A DNA stretch of 64,000 bases from Poriferisodalis sp965204195 (GCF_965204195.1 NZ_OZ241975.1:2046001-2110000), one strand, 5' to 3'. Shown: positions 34,918 through 43,601, counted from the first letter of the stretch. A program made the numbers and translations. The notes: generated by a model not told the origin, from the letters alone.

Positions 34918-34946
34918 GCTCACTCCACGCGCAAACGCGAAGCGCC
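34918..34946. repeat. Right terminal inverted repeat of the ISL3 element
   Basis: Contains ACTCCACGCG and ends AAGCGCC; the reverse complement matches the left end at about 24 of 29 positions. Confidence 0.85.
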
Positions 34947-34954
34947 GCATAAAC
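34947..34954. repeat. Target-site duplication GCATAAAC, right copy
   Basis: Exact copy of 33525-33532 directly outside the right terminal repeat. Confidence 0.9.
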
Positions 34955-34993
34955 ACTGGGCACATGTCGCTCTGGCGGGGTCGTGCGCGTTGT

Positions 34994-36130
34994 CTAGAGC
35001 TGGGCGAACGGCACCAGCATTTCTTCGGCGGTCAATCCTCCGTGGCGGCCGATGAGTGCATGGTGGGGCTGGTCCTCGTCGGGCATGGTGAACGCCTGCA
35101 GACCTCGGGGCACGAGCGCGACATCACCGAGCCGACCTCTGGCCGTCACGGTGACATGACGCCCCAGCCACTGCTCGTCGAGCACCTGCTCGACGAGGGC
35201 GATTTCGGCAAAAGCGGCGTAGCGCTCGCAGGCGGCTGCAAGCTCGGATTCTGCGCCAGCGCACGCGTGCAGCCACAGCAATCTGGCTTCGCCCGACCAG
35301 CCGTCGGTGAGTTCGACGATGTCGGGATCCACCATCACCGGCGGTTCGAGAACCTCAACGACACCGTGATCGGCTGTGACGATGAGCGGGATCTCGGCAG
35401 GCAGGACGCTGCGGAGGGCAACAGCGAGGCGCTCCGTTTCCACGAGGGTGGCGTGGTAACGCTCGCCGAGGCCGAACTCGTGAGCGACTTTGTCGAGCGT
35501 GTCGTAGTAGGCGAAGACGAACCGGGAGCCTTCGTAGACGGCACCTTGCACCGCGGCGACGAAGCCCCCTATGTCGTGCCATCCCCAAAACGAGCCGCCG
35601 CGCAGGTGAGCATCGGTGAAGCCGCTGTGGCGGAATTCCGCACGGGTCACGACAGCGGCAGCTTGGCCGCAGAATGGTTCGACAGGCTGCATCTCAACAG
35701 GCGGCAACGCAGCTCGCACATCCCGGCCGCCGGCCCGCCAGCGAAGCGCATTCAGCAGTCCCAGAGGGGTCGCAATGCGGTAACCGACGAGCCCATGCTC
35801 ACCCGGCGCCGCCCCGGTTGCCAATGACGTCAGGGCCGTTGCGGTCGTGCTCGGAACAACCGTGGTGATCGGCGGCGTCGAGTCGCTCGCCGCTGCCAGC
35901 GACGGTGCGAGCGAGCGATGGCGACGCAGTTGGTGCCAGCCGAGGCCGTCCACAACCAGCAGCACCACAGTGCGTGCAGCAGCGACGGAATCGCTGATGA
36001 GGTCCGCTTCCATACCAGCGCACAGAGCCGGAGTCACGGCGGTGACACTGTGGTCGTCGTACGTCGGCAGCGTGCGGTCGAGCGCCAAGGTCTCGCCGTC
36101 CCCGCCATGGTCAATGACGCCTGCCTCCAT
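34994..36130 (-). CDS. Alkaline phosphatase-superfamily phosphodiesterase/nucleotide pyrophosphatase
   Basis: 378 aa. VVLLVVDGLGW near residue 57 carries the first metal Asp, VPSTTATALTSLATG the nucleophile Thr, YYDTLDKVAHEFG and TADHGV further metal ligands, and RHGGLTAEEMLVPF is the typical C-terminal block with the last His. The family hydrolyses phosphodiesters or nucleotides; substrate unknown. It is divergent from the Rrf2 regulator (48 bases between starts). Before the IS insertion it lay 74 bases upstream of bpa. Confidence 0.85.
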   Translation of the reverse strand: MEAGVIDHGGDGETLALDRTLPTYDDHSVTAVTPALCAGMEADLISDSVAAARTVVLLVVDGLGWHQLRRHRSLAPSLAAASDSTPPITTVVPSTTATALTSLATGAAPGEHGLVGYRIATPLGLLNALRWRAGGRDVRAALPPVEMQPVEPFCGQAAAVVTRAEFRHSGFTDAHLRGGSFWGWHDIGGFVAAVQGAVYEGSRFVFAYYDTLDKVAHEFGLGERYHATLVETERLAVALRSVLPAEIPLIVTADHGVVEVLEPPVMVDPDIVELTDGWSGEARLLWLHACAGAESELAAACERYAAFAEIALVEQVLDEQWLGRHVTVTARGRLGDVALVPRGLQAFTMPDEDQPHHALIGRHGGLTAEEMLVPFAQL

Positions 36131-36178
36131 AGTGGTGACCCTAGAAGGCGAGACCGGTACCGGGGCTACGCTGCCACC

Positions 36179-36631
36179 GTGGCGGTCTCAACGCGGGGAG
36201 ACTACGCAAGCCGCGCGCTGCTGTCCCTGGTCCTCAACGACAACGGCCGGCCGACTTCGGTGCGCGACATCGCGGAGCGCACAGGTCTGCCCCAGCCCTA
36301 CCTCGAGCAGATTCTGCTTGCACTCAAAGGGGCCGGGTTGGTGCGGTCGAAGCGAGGTGTCGGCGGCGGATACGTGATGGCTCGCGACCCAGCCGAGATC
36401 ACGATTGGGATGATCGTTCGAGCAGTCGACGGCCCGATCGCTCTCGGCGATTTCGGTCAGCCTCACCAAGATGGCGCCTGCGACCACGAAGGGCAGTGCG
36501 TCTTGCTGGCGATCTGGGACTCGGTCGGCCACCGCATGCGTGCCGAGCTGGATTCCTACAGCCTCGCTGCAGTAGCTGAGATCGCACGCGGACGCGCGCC
36601 TTGGCCCAAACCCGCCGTCGAATCGCCGTAG
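36179..36631 (+). CDS. Rrf2-family transcriptional regulator
   Basis: 150 aa. Rrf2 winged helix: STRGDYASRALLSL at the start, then SVRDIAERTGLPQPYLEQILLALKGAGLVRSKRGVGGGY, the family's signature. Two Cys (CDHEGQC) lie in the loop where IscR and NsrR hold an Fe-S cluster; a third Cys is not obvious, so cluster binding is uncertain. The frame is open upstream, but homology begins at GTG 36179. It probably controls the divergent phosphodiesterase gene. Confidence 0.88.
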   Translation: MAVSTRGDYASRALLSLVLNDNGRPTSVRDIAERTGLPQPYLEQILLALKGAGLVRSKRGVGGGYVMARDPAEITIGMIVRAVDGPIALGDFGQPHQDGACDHEGQCVLLAIWDSVGHRMRAELDSYSLAAVAEIARGRAPWPKPAVESP

Positions 36632-36635
36632 AGAG

Positions 36636-37586
36636 TCAATCCGTCGGGAAAACCGACGGCTCGGCACCGAAGCGTCTCAGCGCCTCTACGAAGTCGTCTG
36701 GCATCACGGCCCCAAAGCCCATATTCGCACCGGTGGCTGGGTGCCGGAATGCCAACCGGATTGCATGCAACAGCGGACGGCCGATGCCGAACGGATCCGG
36801 CACGCCGTAGGTCAGGTCGCCGAGCAGCGGCAGTCCGATGCTGGCCAGATGCACCCGGATCTGGTGTGTCCGTCCCGTCTCGAGCCGGCAGTGGAGCAGT
36901 GAGGCCTCCGCAGGATGCGCATAGGTCTCCACCACGCTGTAGTGCGTCCGGGCTTCACGACCCTCAGATGTCACGGCCATGAGGGTGCGATGCTCCCGAT
37001 CGCGACCGATCGGCGCGTCGATCGTTCCCGTCGGAGACGACGGGTGCCCTCGTACCAACGCTGCGTAAGTCCTGCGTACCTGCCGCTTCGCGAGTTGCTC
37101 GACAAGCGCGTCGTACGCCTGCGCAGTGCGCGCGCACACCAGCAGCCCGCTGGTTCCACGGTCGAGCCGGTGCACGATGCCGGGCCTGCCGGGCTGGCCC
37201 ACATCGGCCATGTCCGGATAGCGCTCGGCCAACGCATCCGCGAGTGTGCCTGCAGCGTGTCCGCTGCCGGGATGGGTGACGACTCCGGATGGCTTGTCGA
37301 CGACCACGATGTCGGCATCGTCGTACACGACAGAGAAGGGGACCGTCTCACGGCGTTGCTCCTGGACCGCTGCAGACGCTTGCACCTCGGTGATTTCGAC
37401 GGTCGAGCCCGCAGTGACCCGGACCGAGCCGGCTCGAGCCGCTTGCCCATCGATCAGAACGCAGCCCTGCGCGACCATCTTCGCCGTATCTGATCGCGAC
37501 CGCCCGGTCAGCAGCGACAGCGCCCGATCGATGCGCTCCCCGGACAGCGATTCCGGTATCTCGAGGTGTTTCCGCAGGTCGCTCAC
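36636..37586 (-). CDS. RluA/RluD-family 23S rRNA pseudouridine synthase
   Basis: About 316 aa from GTG 37586, whose GTGA overlaps the lspA stop; the open frame extends to 37703 but lies within lspA. N-terminal S4 RNA-binding domain (RIDRALSLLTGRSRSDTAKMV), then VVVDKPSGVVTHPGSG, and HRLDRGTSGLLV with the catalytic Asp, followed by RTYAALVRG and ETGRTHQIRVHL. RluD modifies helix 69 of 23S rRNA. The lspA-rluD pair is a conserved order. Confidence 0.92.
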   Translation of the reverse strand: MSDLRKHLEIPESLSGERIDRALSLLTGRSRSDTAKMVAQGCVLIDGQAARAGSVRVTAGSTVEITEVQASAAVQEQRRETVPFSVVYDDADIVVVDKPSGVVTHPGSGHAAGTLADALAERYPDMADVGQPGRPGIVHRLDRGTSGLLVCARTAQAYDALVEQLAKRQVRRTYAALVRGHPSSPTGTIDAPIGRDREHRTLMAVTSEGREARTHYSVVETYAHPAEASLLHCRLETGRTHQIRVHLASIGLPLLGDLTYGVPDPFGIGRPLLHAIRLAFRHPATGANMGFGAVMPDDFVEALRRFGAEPSVFPTD

Positions 37587-38104
37587 CCACGCGCCCCTCG
37601 CGGAGCCCCTGACCGGCCCCGCTCGCTGCGATACAGGTGGAGCAACACGATGGCGAGCCCGACGGTAATGCAGGCATCGGCCACGTTGAATATCGGCCAC
37701 CACTGCAGGTCGATGAAGTCCACGACCGCGCCACGCCCCCAGGCTGCGCCGCGAAAGATACGGTCAGTGAGGTTGCCCAGCGCCCCCCCAATGATCCCAC
37801 CAAGACCGACGGATGCCCATCGGCCCTGGACACGACGTCGCCACGACCAAAGCAAACCGACGATCACGATGGCCACGAGTGCCAACACCGGACCGAGTTG
37901 CTGGCCTGCTGAGAAGGCGAAGCCGGTGTTGTGCACGAGCCGCAGGCGCAGCGTCCACACCAGGTCGATGATGCGGTCGTCCAGAGCGGCCACGGCCCAT
38001 GCCTTGGTGATCTGATCCAAGCAGAGAACTGCACCCGAGGCGATAGCGATGCTGAGGTTGCGCGTCACGCGGGCTTGCGAGGCTGATGGAGCTTTTGCAA
38101 ACAC
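37583..38104 (-). CDS. lspA: Lipoprotein signal peptidase (signal peptidase II)
   Basis: 173 aa with four hydrophobic segments. Catalytic Asp pair: GNLTDRIF near residue 113 and FNVADACI near residue 140. VHNTGFAFS is the conserved substrate-side loop. It cuts the signal peptide from prolipoproteins in the inner membrane. Start GTG 38104 (GTG 38068 is possible). It is upstream of and coupled to rluD, and 13 bases after the DksA-like gene. Confidence 0.93.
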   Translation of the reverse strand: MFAKAPSASQARVTRNLSIAIASGAVLCLDQITKAWAVAALDDRIIDLVWTLRLRLVHNTGFAFSAGQQLGPVLALVAIVIVGLLWSWRRRVQGRWASVGLGGIIGGALGNLTDRIFRGAAWGRGAVVDFIDLQWWPIFNVADACITVGLAIVLLHLYRSERGRSGAPRGARG

Positions 38105-38117
38105 CTCGGCTCAGCCT

Positions 38118-38729
38118 CTACGGCCGACGCCATGCCGGACCGCTGCTCTTGACCTCCACGCGCATGGAAGCGTGCGGGATCGCTTCCAGACGCTCCTTGG
38201 GGATCGGTTTGCCCGAAACAACGCAGATGCCGTAGGTGCCGTCTTCGATGCGCGCTAGGGCCGCATCGATCTCGGCGATCTCCTCGCGCTCGCGGGCTGA
38301 GATCTGCAGTGCCCGATCGCGCTCCACGGCGATGGAGTCTCCCTCACCCGACTCCTCATCGAACTGGACATCTCCCGGCTCGCGCTCGCTGACGAGCTGT
38401 TCGGCCTCGGCTTCGTACCGTTCGGCGTGTTCTGTGTAGCGATGGCGTTCAGCCAGCAGCGCCTGTCGCTGCTTTTCGAGAAACGCCTCGCCGAAGCGGG
38501 GCTTTGGAGCCTTGCGGCGGGGTGTGGACTTCTTCGCAGGTGCCTTCTTGGCTGTGCCTGCTGTTTTCGCAGCGGTCCCTTTCTTAGCAGTCTTCTTCGC
38601 GGGTGCCTTCTTGGCTGTGCCTGCAGCTTTCGCGGCGGTCTTGGCCTTCGAGGAATTCGCTGCCCGCTTTCGTGCCGGCGCCTTCTTCGCGGCAGCCTTA
38701 CGGGCGGAAGCCTTCTTCGCAGTGGCCAT
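38118..38729 (-). CDS. TraR/DksA-like protein with histone-H1-like Lys/Ala tail and degenerate zinc finger
   Basis: 203 aa. Residues 1-75 are Lys/Ala/Pro-rich with repeated AKKAPAKK-type units, like histone H1 or mycobacterial HupB tails, so DNA or RNA binding is likely. Residues 80-170 form a coiled coil (KQRQALLAERHRYTEH, EREEIAEIDAALARIEDGTYG). The zinc finger reads GICVVSGKPIPKERLEAIP and ends without the second Cys pair, so only one of four zinc Cys remains. In other actinobacteria a DksA-like gene occupies this place before lspA. Whether it binds RNA polymerase is unknown. Confidence 0.85.
   Translation of the reverse strand: MATAKKASARKAAAKKAPARKRAANSSKAKTAAKAAGTAKKAPAKKTAKKGTAAKTAGTAKKAPAKKSTPRRKAPKPRFGEAFLEKQRQALLAERHRYTEHAERYEAEAEQLVSEREPGDVQFDEESGEGDSIAVERDRALQISAREREEIAEIDAALARIEDGTYGICVVSGKPIPKERLEAIPHASMRVEVKSSGPAWRRP
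38530..38640 (-). repeat. 63-bp-period tandem repeat in the Lys/Ala tail
   Basis: The segment 38530-38577 recurs at 38593-38640 with only a few mismatches, giving two near-identical AGTAKKAPAKK blocks in the protein. Such repeats expand and contract by slippage, so tail length may differ between strains. Confidence 0.7.
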
Positions 38730-38826
38730 GGCTCCTCCCCACAGAAGCGACGCGGCAGTCTAGGTCGCCGATTTCGACTGCGTTTGGCAGTTCGCAACCC
38801 CGTTGATTTCCTTGCCTCAGGGGTAC

Positions 38827-38875
38827 CCTCGCTGTCTCGTGGGCTGGCCCGTGGGCTCGAGCGAGGCCCAGGAGG
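38827..38875 (+). promoter_or_regulatory. Hairpin just upstream of the ileS ribosome-binding site
   Basis: CCTCGCT (38827-38833) pairs with AGCGAGG (38860-38866), and the AGGAGG Shine-Dalgarno follows at 38870-38875. A GGGC-TG-GCCC stretch lies inside the loop. It could tune ileS translation. No T-box motifs were seen. Confidence 0.3.
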
Positions 38876-38880
38876 CACTG

Positions 38881-41800
38881 GTGAAGCGAGAGCCGACCGA
38901 GACCGTGTACCCACGTGTACCTGCGCAAGCAGACTTCCCGCAGATCGAGGAACGGATTCTTGCGCGCTGGCAGGACGAGGGCACGTTTGAGACGTCGATC
39001 GCGAATAGGCCCGCGAATGACGAGTTCGTTTTCTACGACGGTCCGCCCTTCGCGAACGGGCTGCCGCACCATGGACACCTGCTGACTGGCTACGTCAAGG
39101 ACGTGGTACCTCGATACCAGACCATGCGTGGCCACCGCGTCAACCGGCGTTTCGGCTGGGATTGCCATGGCCTGCCTGCCGAGATGGAGACCGAACGCGA
39201 GCTCGGCGTGAGCGGGCGCGCCGCCATCACCGACTTCGGCATCGAGCGCTTCAATGCCCACTGTCGCGACTCAGTGCTGCGGTATACGGCGGAGTGGCGC
39301 AAGACCGTCACCCGCCAAGCTCGATGGGTCGATTTCGACGACGACTACAAGACGATGGACCTGCCCTACATGGAATCGGTCATGTGGGCGTTCAAGCAGC
39401 TCTGGGATCAGGGCCTCGTCTATCAGGCGTTCCGGGTCATGCCCTACTCGTGGGGCGCGGAGACCCCGCTGTCCAATTTCGAGATCAGGCTCGACGACGC
39501 CACGAGACCTCGCCAGGACCCCGCTATCACCGTCTGGTTCGAACTGACGGACACCGACGGGCCGGCCGGCGCAAGCAGCACGGCTGGCGCAGAGGGCCCG
39601 TTGCGACTGCTCGCCTGGACCACGACACCGTGGACCTTGCCGTCCAATCTCGCAGTCGCCGTCGGCGAAGAGATCTCCTATGCCGTGGTGCAATCGGAAG
39701 CCCTCGGTGCTGGCCGTTACGTCCTCGCGTCAGACTGTCTTGAGCAGTACGCAGCCGACCTCGAGCCGTACACCGTCTTGGACACAATGCGCGGCGCTGA
39801 GCTGGCAGGCCGCCGCTACTCGCCGATGTTCGAGTTCTTCGCTCATCGCACTGAGGCATTTCGGGTACTCGCCGGCGATTTCGTGGACACCACCGAAGGC
39901 ACCGGTGTGGTTCACCTGGCGCCCGGCTTCGGCGAGGAGGATCAGTTTCTCTGCGAAGCCCACGGCATCGAGATCGGCGATGCCGTGCCGGTGGATGACC
40001 GAGGCTGTTTCACCCAACCGGTGACGCCGTGGGCCGACCGCAACGTCTTCGAGGTAAACCCGCAGATCATCGCCGAGCTGAAGCGACGCGACAGGGTGCT
40101 GCGCCACGACAGTTACGAGCACAACTACCCGCACTGCTGGCGCACGGATACGCCGATCATCTACAAGGCCATCAGCTCGTGGTACGTGAAGGTCACCGAG
40201 ATCTCCGATCTGTTGGCCGAGACCAACCTGCAGATCAACTGGGTGCCCGGCCATGTGCGCGACGGCCGGTTCGGCCAGTGGCTGGCAGGTGCCCGTGACT
40301 GGTCCATCAGTCGCAACCGGTTCTGGGGCTCGCCCATCCCGATCTGGATGAGCGACGACCCTGACTATCCCCGGATCGATGTCTACGGCAGCCTCGAGGA
40401 GCTCGAAGCCGACTTCGGCGTGCGCCCAACGGATCTGCACCGGCCGTTCATCGACGAGCTGACGCGCCCGAATCCGGACGATCCCACGGGCCGCTCGACC
40501 ATGCGACGTGTGCCCGAGGTGCTCGACTGCTGGTTCGAGTCGGGATCCATGCCATTCGCGCAGGTGCACTACCCGTTCGAGAACAAGGAGTGGTTCGAGA
40601 AGAACTTCCCGGCCGATTTCATCGTGGAGTACATCAACCAGACCCGTGGCTGGTTCTACACGCTCCACGTTCTGGCGGGAGCGCTGTTCTCCCAGCCAGC
40701 GTTCCAGAACGTGATCTGCCATGGGGTGCTGCTCGCCGCCGACGGCAACAAGCTGTCCAAACGGCTGCGGAACTACACCGAGCCCACCGACATCTTCGCC
40801 AATCAGGGGTCCGATGCACTGCGGTGGTACCTCATGGCGACGAACATCGTCCGGGGCGGCGATACACGCATTTCCGACAGCGGTATCGACGAGGTCGCCC
40901 GGCAGGTGCTGATCCCGATCTGGAACTCATATGCCTTCTTCACGCTGTACGCGAATGCCGATGGCTACGAAGCCAAGGTACGAGCCGACTCTGCTCATGT
41001 GCTCGATCGCTACTTGCTGGCCAAGACCAGGGCCACGCTGGAGTCAGTCACGGCAAGTTTCGACGCGTACGACTTGCCTGGGGCTGCCGCCGAGCTGCAG
41101 TCATTCATCGACGCACTGAACAACTGGTACATCCGCCGTAGCCGGACACGCTTTTGGGGCGAGTTCACCCGCGTCCTTTCCGTCGAAGGCGGGACCACGG
41201 GCGAACCTGACGCCTTCGACACGCTGTACACGGTGCTGAGGATCTTTGCGGCCATGGCGGCCCCGCTGCTGCCGATGATCACCGAAGAGATCTACGGCGG
41301 GCTGACTGGCGGCGACAGCGTGCACCTGAGCGACTGGCCTGACCCCAAGATGCTCCCGCTGGATTCCGACCTCGTCGAACACATGGATGCCGTGCGCGCT
41401 GCGGCCTCGGCAGCGCTGCGAGTGCGTGAGGACGCCGGCTTACGCGTCCGGCTGCCGCTGCGTAGCGTGACGGTGGCCGGTGCCGGTGCAGAGCGGCTCG
41501 AGCCGTTCGCCCTGCTTCTGGCCGAGGAAATCAACGTCCGGGAGGTGAAGCTCCACAATAAGCTTGGCGACCTCGCAACTCATGTGCTGCGCCCAGACGG
41601 CTCGGTGCTGGGGCCGCGGTTGGGCGCCGCCGTTCAGGAAGTCTTCGTGGCCGCCCGAACGGGCGATTGGAGCGTCACAGCCGGAGGCGGGGTGGTTGCC
41701 GGAGGCCACGAACTGCGCGACGGCGAATACCAGCTCACCCTGCAACCATCGGACCCGGCTACCACTTCGGTGCTGGAAGTCCAGCAACTGGTCGTGACGT

Positions 41801-42066
41801 TGGACGCCACGGTCACACCCGAGCTGGAGGCCGAAGGTGCAGCTCGCGATCTGATTCGCCACATCCAGCAAACGCGCAAGGAGCACGGTCTCGAAGTCAC
41901 CGACCGCATCAATCTGACGATCCGCTGGAGCCCGCCGAATCTGGATGCGATCCGTCAGCATGAGCCATTGGTGGAAGCCGCCGTGCTAGCGGAGGAGATC
42001 CACTGGCTCGACGGCAGCGACGAGCCCGACCTCGATCTGGCGGTCTGCTCGCGGGCGGCTGTCTAA
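38881..42066 (+). CDS. ileS: Isoleucyl-tRNA synthetase
   Basis: 1061 aa from GTG 38881, which has AGGAGG four to five bases upstream. HIGH motif in PFANGLPHHGHLLTG near residue 60, the editing domain (TTTPWTLPSNLA, EGTGVVHLAPGFGEED), the WGSPIPIW block, KMSKS in GNKLSKRLRN, and a C-terminal anticodon-binding region. The length and the SKR form resemble the eukaryote-like type 2 enzymes, often linked to mupirocin tolerance; that is inference. It is the only plus-strand gene in a minus-strand block, with its end overlapping the acidic protein gene by four bases. Confidence 0.95.
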   Translation: MKREPTETVYPRVPAQADFPQIEERILARWQDEGTFETSIANRPANDEFVFYDGPPFANGLPHHGHLLTGYVKDVVPRYQTMRGHRVNRRFGWDCHGLPAEMETERELGVSGRAAITDFGIERFNAHCRDSVLRYTAEWRKTVTRQARWVDFDDDYKTMDLPYMESVMWAFKQLWDQGLVYQAFRVMPYSWGAETPLSNFEIRLDDATRPRQDPAITVWFELTDTDGPAGASSTAGAEGPLRLLAWTTTPWTLPSNLAVAVGEEISYAVVQSEALGAGRYVLASDCLEQYAADLEPYTVLDTMRGAELAGRRYSPMFEFFAHRTEAFRVLAGDFVDTTEGTGVVHLAPGFGEEDQFLCEAHGIEIGDAVPVDDRGCFTQPVTPWADRNVFEVNPQIIAELKRRDRVLRHDSYEHNYPHCWRTDTPIIYKAISSWYVKVTEISDLLAETNLQINWVPGHVRDGRFGQWLAGARDWSISRNRFWGSPIPIWMSDDPDYPRIDVYGSLEELEADFGVRPTDLHRPFIDELTRPNPDDPTGRSTMRRVPEVLDCWFESGSMPFAQVHYPFENKEWFEKNFPADFIVEYINQTRGWFYTLHVLAGALFSQPAFQNVICHGVLLAADGNKLSKRLRNYTEPTDIFANQGSDALRWYLMATNIVRGGDTRISDSGIDEVARQVLIPIWNSYAFFTLYANADGYEAKVRADSAHVLDRYLLAKTRATLESVTASFDAYDLPGAAAELQSFIDALNNWYIRRSRTRFWGEFTRVLSVEGGTTGEPDAFDTLYTVLRIFAAMAAPLLPMITEEIYGGLTGGDSVHLSDWPDPKMLPLDSDLVEHMDAVRAAASAALRVREDAGLRVRLPLRSVTVAGAGAERLEPFALLLAEEINVREVKLHNKLGDLATHVLRPDGSVLGPRLGAAVQEVFVAARTGDWSVTAGGGVVAGGHELRDGEYQLTLQPSDPATTSVLEVQQLVVTLDATVTPELEAEGAARDLIRHIQQTRKEHGLEVTDRINLTIRWSPPNLDAIRQHEPLVEAAVLAEEIHWLDGSDEPDLDLAVCSRAAV

Positions 42067-42776
42067 GCAGACAGGGGTTCCTTGCGGATCAGCGCATCCA
42101 GGAAGGGATCATCGAGTTCGTCGAGTGCGAGTGGCGCCCGGTCCGCGTCGATGAGATCACCGTCCACATCGTCAGTGTCTTCGCCGTCCGTGTCGCTCTC
42201 TGAGCCGGAGCTGATCGATTCGTACGCGGCGTCGACCCGTTCGGCCGCCGCAAGCGGCGCGACGATCGACGGCATGGCGCCAGCATCTGGCCCAGAGCGA
42301 ACGGAGGCCGCAATCGGCTCTGGCTCAGGCAGCTCATCCACGTCGCTGTCTGCGAGCATTGCGGCAGCGTCGGAGCTTGAGCCGCCCTCGAACGGCTCAT
42401 CGTCGATGTCCGATTCAGCGACCTCGGTGACCTCGACGGTGTAACCGGCGTCAGTCAGCGTCCTCGATATCTCGGACCGTACGAGACCGGACAGCGCCTC
42501 GGTGAGGTCGTCGCTCGCCGTCTTGAACGCTTCGTCCAGTGCCTGGCTGCCTGCCGCCTGCAATGCAGCAAGTGCATCGGCAATCTGCGCCACCGTCTCG
42601 GGTGACAGCCGCACTTCCACAGGCTGTGCAGGCCCTCCCGATTCGACGCTGCTCATGCGCTGGTCGATCTCGGATACTTGCGCTGCGAGCGTCGCTAGCT
42701 GCGCACCGATCGTCTCGAGCAAGCCCTCGCCCTCGGTATCGGAGGGTTCGACGGGAGGAGAATCAGGGCTCGCCAT
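42063..42776 (-). CDS. Acidic protein of unknown function, end of the dcw cluster
   Basis: 237 aa, very acidic. Residues 18-45 and 60-110 look helical or coiled-coil (ETIGAQLATLAAQVSEIDQR; VAQIADALAALQAAGSQALD). The second half is disordered and Asp/Glu/Ser-rich, ending in a more conserved-looking DELDDPFLDALIRKEPL. I do not recognise it. It follows yggT by 21 bases, where many actinobacteria carry divIVA, but the DivIVA N-terminal motif is missing. A role in division or envelope growth is possible from position only. Confidence 0.65.
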   Translation of the reverse strand: MASPDSPPVEPSDTEGEGLLETIGAQLATLAAQVSEIDQRMSSVESGGPAQPVEVRLSPETVAQIADALAALQAAGSQALDEAFKTASDDLTEALSGLVRSEISRTLTDAGYTVEVTEVAESDIDDEPFEGGSSSDAAAMLADSDVDELPEPEPIAASVRSGPDAGAMPSIVAPLAAAERVDAAYESISSGSESDTDGEDTDDVDGDLIDADRAPLALDELDDPFLDALIRKEPLSA

Positions 42777-42797
42777 GGCGCGGAATGTACCAGCGTC

Positions 42798-43052
42798 TCA
42801 GCATCCCAGCAGCATGCCCGCCACGAAGACCTGCAACCCGATGATCAGCACGATCGGTGACAGGTCGAGCGCCACCCGGCCGAGTCGCACTGCGGGCAGT
42901 GCCCGCCGCAGTGGACCCATGACAGGCTCAGTAATGCGCACCAGCCAAGTTCGCACCACCATGACTGGGCTCTCGGGAGCAAGCGGGATCCAGCTGAACA
43001 GCACACGCGCAAAGATGGCGAACACGTAGAGCGATATCAGCGTGCACAGCAT
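42798..43052 (-). CDS. YggT-family membrane protein
   Basis: 84 aa, two hydrophobic segments (residues 3-25 and 60-82) separated by a polar loop. RVLFSWIP and the RITEPVMGPLRRALP motif are the YggT signature. The family occurs next to sepF and divIVA, and a role in osmotic tolerance or chloroplast-like nucleoid and division has been reported for homologues. ATG 43052 has GGAG eight bases upstream. It lies 36 bases after sepF. Confidence 0.88.
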   Translation of the reverse strand: MLCTLISLYVFAIFARVLFSWIPLAPESPVMVVRTWLVRITEPVMGPLRRALPAVRLGRVALDLSPIVLIIGLQVFVAGMLLGC

Positions 43053-43088
43053 CTCATCGCTCCGCTTGGTGGTCCGCGCCGGAGCGTC

Positions 43089-43601
43089 TCAGCGGCCGAT
43101 GTCCTGCACGGGGTCGTCCTGTGCGGCGACTGCACGATGCTCGTCATCGCTCACTACGACGTTTGCCGGCACGAGCATGTACACGGCGTTTGCGACCTTG
43201 CGCATCTCGCCGTCGCGGGCGTAGCACAACCCGCTGGCAAAGTCGAGGAGCCGACGAGCGGTGTCGCGATCGAGCCCCTGCAAGTTCAGAATGAGCGGTT
43301 GATCGCGCTTGAAGCGGTCTCCGATCTGCTGTGCATCATCGAACATCCGTGGCATCAGCACGAACGGCTGTGCTGTTGATGTGGCGACGCGGCGCACGGC
43401 CGATGTCGGTGCGGCGGGTGCGGCCTGGGGCGTCGCTGCCGCTGGCCGCTCAACCACGGTGACGCCGCTCTGGCCGGTCTGATCGGCGAAGGCTTCGGTC
43501 GCTGGCATGTCGCCCGGCATGGCGCGTTCGGGTGGCGGCGCATAGCTGTCATCCGGGCCCAAGCCCAGATAGCTCATTGCCTGCTTCATGAACGATGGCA
43601 T
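43089..43601 (-). CDS. sepF: Cell division protein SepF
   Basis: About 170 aa from ATG 43601 (GAGG upstream); TTG 43619 is the alternative. N-terminal amphipathic MKQAMSYLGLG helix for membrane binding, a Pro/Ala-rich linker, and the conserved SepF core (residues about 90-160): RFKRDQPLILNLQGLDRDTARRLLDFASGLCYA and VYMLVPANVVVS. SepF anchors FtsZ to the membrane in actinobacteria, which lack FtsA. The context after ftsZ, pgeF and yggS is the usual one. Confidence 0.92.
   Translation of the reverse strand: MPSFMKQAMSYLGLGPDDSYAPPPERAMPGDMPATEAFADQTGQSGVTVVERPAAATPQAAPAAPTSAVRRVATSTAQPFVLMPRMFDDAQQIGDRFKRDQPLILNLQGLDRDTARRLLDFASGLCYARDGEMRKVANAVYMLVPANVVVSDDEHRAVAAQDDPVQDIGR

Larger units (their letters stand above)
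33533..34946 (-). mobile_element. ISL3-family insertion sequence, complete
   Basis: 1414 bp with imperfect terminal inverted repeats of about 29 bp (33533-33561 and 34918-34946, about 24 of 29 matching), a single transposase gene, and an exact 8-bp target duplication on both sides. Removal of the element and one duplication copy leaves 74 bases between the upstream phosphodiesterase gene and bpa, so it split a probable operon. Both ends are intact, so the copy could still be mobile. Confidence 0.93.

Noticed and set aside
38740..38880. T-box riboswitch upstream of ileS
   Set aside because: The divergent space is about 115 bases to the next start, and neither the AGGGTGGNACCGCG-type T-box sequence nor a specifier stem was found.
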